From: Chrysochromulina tobinii
Lineage: Eukaryota > Haptophyta > Prymnesiales > Chrysochromulinaceae
Assembly (NCBI GenBank): GCA_001275005.1
Contig: JWZX01002369.1
Span: 1-11,263 of the forward strand
Direction: 5' to 3'
DNA length: 11,263 nt
Shown: one piece after another, positions 8,201 to 11,263 of the stretch
How the letters are laid out: each line of letters starts with the position of its first letter
Position numbering within the stretch: the stretch's first letter is position 1
Position numbers and translations under genes: made by a program
Notes under the pieces: generated by a model
What the model was told of the DNA's origin: nothing
The model's database searches: none
What the model saw: the letters and a program-made list of their open reading frames with translations, nothing else

Positions 8201-8752
8201 TTGGTGCAGCGCGCCAACATACGGTGTGAAAGCATGCTCCATGGCCGGTATCGCGTACGAGGCTGGGTGCCCGTATGCCATCGGCATTGGAATGTGTCCA
8301 GGCGCCTCGAGCGGCAGCGGCATGTTTTGCAACGGATGGTATGGCAAAGAGGCAGGCCAGTACTGCATCGTCGATAGTGGCGGTTGCAGATATTGACTGG
8401 AAAGATACTGGTGTGCATTTGCTACGTGTCCAGCGAGCTGCGCTTGCAAGTGTGGCGCATGTGTCGCTGACGGTGGAATGCTTTGGGTGCTCCAGTGGGT
8501 AGTTCTAGCAGTGCTCGCCCGAAGCCCATCCACCTTTGCGAGGTAGTGCTGCAGCAGCGGATGTTCCCAGGTTGTGATCCCTTCCGGACTGAAGAAGAAC
8601 GGCCGACAATGTTCTTCATTCAGGTGCCGTTCCCATCCAGGAGGCATTGGGTCAGTGAGTGCCTCCCGCGCAACGTCAACCAACCTCGGTTCGGTCTCAG
8701 GGTCGATGCCGAGATAGCGTGCGTAGCCAAGGACCACGCTCCCCGCCAGCAT
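5201..8752 (-). CDS. CEP164-like WW-domain centriole/basal-body protein
   Basis: In-frame ATG at 8752 gives 1183 residues; the frame is open to about 8821 but has no earlier ATG. Residues 5-75 match the N-terminal module of CEP164, a distal-appendage (transition-fibre) protein that docks basal bodies and recruits TTBK2: VVLGYARYLGIDPETEP, then VAREALTDPMPPGWE and a WW domain with Trp at 40 and 62 and aromatics FFF at 52-54, ending WEHPLLQHY. A His/Pro/Met/Tyr-rich segment (85-225), Gln/His-rich helices (230-295), an Ala-rich tract (405-430), a six-proline run (438-443) and long Ala/Glu/Arg-rich coiled-coil regions (about 455-880) follow. A Ser/Pro-rich stretch and an acidic C-terminal helix finish the protein. 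CEP164 proteins usually have a further acidic and Pro-Thr-Glu stretch before the LGID motif; it is absent here, so a 5' exon may be missing. Orthology is inferred from the N-terminal module only. Confidence 0.72.
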   Translation of the reverse strand: MLAGSVVLGYARYLGIDPETEPRLVDVAREALTDPMPPGWERHLNEEHCRPFFFSPEGITTWEHPLLQHYLAKVDGLRASTARTTHWSTQSIPPSATHAPHLQAQLAGHVANAHQYLSSQYLQPPLSTMQYWPASLPYHPLQNMPLPLEAPGHIPMPMAYGHPASYAIPAMEHAFTPYVGALHQYHAGHPTQHAALAPPAVHLPTMVALPHVACAQLSVPSMQGPPLVTDLERLRHHQVERYQQQLRQLHGQSDLANRTPSEAPSSSAPHWQEQRRRQWQRLQELQHDHIERQLQHHDDHNDPRSNHGPVDETRAEAAAVGATADNGGMPPTERKASEETVRCASLESAERLGECAGGAHGTEEEPLPSLKQLAAPLLGIMGSALQRTASAGATAATALKRRGSAAAAAASAAAGAGHGAAAVAAAVAFAQAPGSPAPPPPPPAGIGGGSVAQLAAAEVEAAENAFRAASEVWTATLGQQREALPSSAARLVNQVLGDARARVESVSQQLRAELEHAGSRGRAFWPAEPVSTSDEATAPGSAKTATMLTKSAVDACAALGEARDARVLEVEATLRACEKRLDALRSTRHEASASLGGNTILPKVSSDTDEPSSAEVVAADKALKDLDSSAAFELEQALWRGGLRGAALQARVASELNDLREQWREHRAKAEHAAVEEARQREAQKKRLAAYVRRSMLDAATHSLSRLLDVATATAGDLTAVALRALHQRTIAMHRGLGTPADDGALTRDAATSSLVQHLVSGGEALMVQLHAELATLVEAVAAAATQVEAWVRAEEELRIVARQADVQSRGAVGVSERALEARCAVFDGDVLQLRYRALEGFGRGLTLMLEFGEALLVGELLRVAPSWGTQQSMPPPPYSSAQPLGPVSTTRTAMPHQQAAPQVGDSSRDIHLTVPASTKEHSATRHSSLLCGPPMNAVAACPPTISATPVEHLALRAPYQRTVARPCASLCASLPRAPSTASAEAGSASPHTPQTLQLQHSRVPAFDPAESSAEAGTPLTRGAASTAFAEVWLNSRGSLLSPGSLPTANMSVTPLTAVDDGRLSVGTIPVLSSPPSCLASTTHTAEPVGAPPAAAPAEEELVARQLLWEEESDAAAAATAAEETGEEVAIAIIAEREQGEMAVEEMLAFLDEAAQLVGLPKPSEQIQEQTRLESRPAQVEDV
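7430..7545 (-). repeat. low-complexity Ala/Pro coding stretch
   Basis: GCN- and CCN-rich simple sequence encodes an Ala-rich tract followed by a six-proline run in the CEP164-like protein. It probably serves as a flexible spacer between the Gln/His-rich part and the coiled coils and is likely to vary in length between strains. Confidence 0.7.
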
Positions 8753-9360
8753 CGGATAGTGGATGCAGAAGGCGGGTGGGATGGAGGCGTGAGCCAAGCC
8801 ACAGAAGCATCCATGACGCTGTTAACAGTAGCAACGCGTGAACACTATGAATTCACAGCCAATGTTTACATGATTCCCGGACCGGCGTACATACGTGTGC
8901 GGTTACAACTAGCTCACAACGCGTACTGTAAACAGCACCAACCCGATAACACTTTCAACGCACCGGTTGGTTAGATGGTTACTCGTTTCGTCGGATCCGC
9001 GGAACCACGTTCGCCTTCGGCTTCGCGCCCAGCCGACAGCGACACTATACACAGGGCTCACATGGGGCACACAGACCGAGGACCCACCGACTAATGACCG
9101 ACTAGTGCCACAGGAGTCACCCGCGGATCCGGCGCGCGAAGGCGATCGGCGGTACCATTGATACTCACAAACACAGAGATGCTCGCGCCGACCGGCTCAG
9201 CCCCGCGGGTGAACCTCGGGTCTGTCGTCTGAAGCCCGCGTGGAGCCTCAGCCTCACAGCATCGGCAGCGCGGCGGACACATACACAACATACAGGAGCG
9301 CAAAGGGCGCACGCAGCTTAGACGTCGTCGATGTCACACCTGAGCTCGCAACCAGTGCAA
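8753..9360. other. region between the CEP164-like start and the oxygenase stop
   Basis: About 600 bases hold the oxygenase 3' flank and the CEP164-like promoter and leader. On the minus strand a donor-like TTTGTGAGTATC (about 9172-9161) and an acceptor-like GTTAACAG (about 8828-8821) could frame a leader intron. An inverted CCAAT-type motif lies near 8860. I searched for the missing CEP164 N-terminal stretch and found nothing convincing. The short open frame at 9091-9312 has no recognisable content. Confidence 0.4.
8992..9131. repeat. 11-bp perfect inverted repeat pair
   Basis: cggatccgcgg at 8992-9002 is the exact reverse complement of ccgcggatccg at 9121-9131, with 118 bp between the arms. 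It lies in the CEP164-like 5' flank. It may be chance or a protein-binding pair; the loop is too long for a simple hairpin terminator. Confidence 0.6.
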
Positions 9361-10980
9361 TCATGGCGAAGGCGGAATGATCAAGCAAGCCGTCGCAAAG
9401 TCGAGCCAGGCAGCATACGTCGCTTCCTTGGTCGGCAAGTCCAGGAAGCTAGCCATCACACCAAGTATGTTTTCCAGGTAGACCGTCACATAGCGAGGGC
9501 GGAGTGTGGCATGGTACTTGAGGAAACGCATTGCGACGACTTCGGCGCCTTCGCGGACGATCGCCGCATCGATCGCATCTGCGGCATGGCAACCAAACGG
9601 CCATGTTGCCGCGGGTGGCATTCCGAACTCCGCTCGTGTCTCGGCCGAGTACATGCTCAGCAGCGTGCGCATCAGCTCGGGCATCTCGAGACGTGCGAGT
9701 AAGGAGACGACGAAGACCTTGAAGACCTTTGAGAGCCGAACTGGGTCGAACGTGCCCCGCAACCGCGCGAGGAAAGGAATCATCTGCAGGCGATCCTCTG
9801 TGCCAAACCTCTCGAAATCGCCATATTCGAAATTGGGCGCAAGGAGCGAAAGTGCAATCGACCTCTCGAGTGCCGTGACTTCGTGAATCCAGCCTGCAGG
9901 CACGAAAAGACCATCGCCAGCTTCTAGCTCGACCGTTGTGAACGTGACGTCATCTGGGGCGACAGGCGTCTGCAGCTGCCGCGCATTCGGATGTGTGTCA
10001 GGCCAGGTAGCGAGTGTGTCAAGCGCAAGCAACGGCTTCCGCAGTCGAAAGCGCTTGCGTCCACTAAGCAGCATATGCATGTTTGCGGAGTTGTCGTAGT
10101 GAGCGGTGGAAGTCACGCCAGCAGCCGCAAGGAACAAAGTAATCTCGCGCTCCCCGAAGTTGTCTGGCAGCAATGGAGCTAGACGCCCCAAAGGCCCTGC
10201 AGCATCGTGAGTATTGATGCTAGTATGTGCCGTTTTGAGCTCGTCTGCCATGGAAGCTGAGAACTTACGCAGCGGTGCACCATATCGCACAAAGGGACCA
10301 TACTCGTCATCGACTGACTCTATGGCATCGACAAATCGGTCGATTCTCGTCGTCACCGTCTTGAAGTTTTGGGTGCGAAGGCCACGCAGCTTGACGAGCT
10401 CAGCCAGCATGGTCACGTTGTTCCAATACGTCAAGCCGGGTTCGGCAGACACATCGAAAGTGACCTGCCGCTGCGGCCCTGCTCTACGGACACGGTTCCA
10501 CGTCCAAGACTGCGCCAGTTTACTTCCTTGGCAAAACGTTACAGCGCCACGAATGACGATGGGGCAGCGCACAGTCGATGGTAGCCCGTAGGTGAGATTC
10601 AGGGGTCGAAACTCAGCAGGAGCCACTGAGTGAAGAGAGATCTCTTGCACCACGTTGCAATCAGCTGACAACGCTGCAGCAATGCCTGCGGCTGCCTTAA
10701 GACTGGCGTCTGGGCCGCTGGAGTCTCTTGAGCAAGCCTCTTGGAGTTGGGCAATGCGCTGCTCCCGATGCACAAGCACATTCTCAAGGGCTGCGATTCG
10801 AGCCCGGAGAGCTATCTCGCTTTTACTTTCTCGACCCATGAAGTGCCACGAGACTGCAAGCACAGCGGCGAAACTCGAGCTTACGCAAATGAAAGCGGCT
10901 GATTTCGAGAATCCTGGTGCATGCTGCTCGGAATGGAGTTCACCGGACTGCGCAGAGCGTTGCGCCTTAGCTTTCGTCAT
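9361..10980 (-). CDS. type II membrane protein with JmjC/cupin-8 Fe(II)/2-oxoglutarate oxygenase-like domain
   Basis: ATG 10980 gives 539 residues; the frame extends upstream only to a GTG at 10998. A basic 27-residue tail precedes one hydrophobic segment at about 28-48 (AAFICVSSSFAAVLAV) with no cleavage site, then a short coiled coil (52-85), which suggests a type II anchor with the catalytic domain in the ER/Golgi lumen or outside. Residues 130-385 resemble the JmjC/cupin-8 family (FIH-like hydroxylases). The iron facial triad is visible as HYD (His294, Asp296) and His366 in PAGWIHEV, and GRKRFRL (307-313) supplies the basic residue expected near 2-oxoglutarate. The N at 300 and the loop to LLSG also fit. 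The remaining 150 residues are helical and unrecognised. Members hydroxylate protein side chains; the substrate here is unknown. It appears complete and intronless, ending in TGA at 9363-9361. Confidence 0.8.
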   Translation of the reverse strand: MTKAKAQRSAQSGELHSEQHAPGFSKSAAFICVSSSFAAVLAVSWHFMGRESKSEIALRARIAALENVLVHREQRIAQLQEACSRDSSGPDASLKAAAGIAAALSADCNVVQEISLHSVAPAEFRPLNLTYGLPSTVRCPIVIRGAVTFCQGSKLAQSWTWNRVRRAGPQRQVTFDVSAEPGLTYWNNVTMLAELVKLRGLRTQNFKTVTTRIDRFVDAIESVDDEYGPFVRYGAPLRKFSASMADELKTAHTSINTHDAAGPLGRLAPLLPDNFGEREITLFLAAAGVTSTAHYDNSANMHMLLSGRKRFRLRKPLLALDTLATWPDTHPNARQLQTPVAPDDVTFTTVELEAGDGLFVPAGWIHEVTALERSIALSLLAPNFEYGDFERFGTEDRLQMIPFLARLRGTFDPVRLSKVFKVFVVSLLARLEMPELMRTLLSMYSAETRAEFGMPPAATWPFGCHAADAIDAAIVREGAEVVAMRFLKYHATLRPRYVTVYLENILGVMASFLDLPTKEATYAAWLDFATACLIIPPSP

Positions 10981-11263
10981 CTGACACCAGTGCTGCACAA
11001 GTCCCTGACACCCTGCTGACTTTCGTCGCGCGAACGAAGGGAGGCCGACGGCGAATCAAGTTTGTAAGTTTCAACGGTTGCCTTGTGAGTGAAGCTGAGA
11101 TCAGGTCGCGCACCCGAACCGTAAGGATGGAAGTGTGGGAATTTTAACCTTGTGACCGAAACTGCGCGTGCGCCTTTTTGCTGTGTCGCTCGAAGCACCT
11201 TGCTGTGTCGCTCGAAGCACCTGCTGTGCCGCTCGAAGCGGGCGGCTTCAGCGCGCCCTATGC
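10981..11263. other. 5' flank of the oxygenase gene
   Basis: This stretch should hold the oxygenase promoter. It is less GC-rich around 11135-11155 (gggaattttaacc) and ends in a short tandem repeat. I see no coding sequence or RNA gene; a small minus-strand open frame at 10977-11198 has no recognisable content. Confidence 0.45.
11179..11241. repeat. three-copy tandem repeat of about 22 bp
   Basis: tgctgtgtcgctcgaagcac occurs at 11179 and again at 11201 without change, and a third copy from 11222 differs at a few positions (tgctgtgccgctcgaagcgg). Periods are 22 and 21 bp. It lies about 200-260 bp upstream of the oxygenase start, so it may be a promoter-proximal minisatellite or a set of binding sites. 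Confidence 0.85.

Overview
The window reads as nuclear DNA of a flagellated alga with a red-derived complex plastid, most likely a haptophyte. This rests on GC-rich coding sequence, short GT-AG introns, a bipartite plastid leader with the ASAF-type cleavage motif used by haptophytes, stramenopiles and cryptophytes, and a basal-body (CEP164-like) protein next to a eukaryotic ribosome-biogenesis gene. Haptophyte rather than stramenopile or cryptophyte is inference.

All five supportable genes lie on the minus strand. In transcription order, right to left, they are: a type II membrane protein with a JmjC/cupin-8 Fe(II)/2-oxoglutarate oxygenase-like domain (9361-10980); a WW-domain CEP164-like protein (5201-8752); the Brix-domain protein BRX1 (4046-5089); a small three-exon thylakoid-lumen precursor (3238-3896); and a large unrecognised protein that starts at 2750 and runs off the left edge. 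The last gene has a 346-codon N-terminal open frame (1710-2750) and a 586-codon open frame (1-1758) in another phase. They overlap by about 49 bases and probably belong to one product, joined by an intron, a frameshift or a one-base sequence or allele difference.

Gaps between genes are small: 111 bp between the CEP164-like gene and BRX1, 149 bp between BRX1 and the lumen protein, 487 bp and 608 bp elsewhere. The products act in unrelated places (endomembranes, basal body, nucleolus, plastid), so there is no operon-like pathway; this is ordinary compact nuclear gene space. I see no tRNA, rRNA, CRISPR or complete mobile element. The points most worth a second look are the frame switch and unknown identity of the left gene, the unidentified lumen protein, the topology of the oxygenase, and the short N-terminus of the CEP164-like protein.
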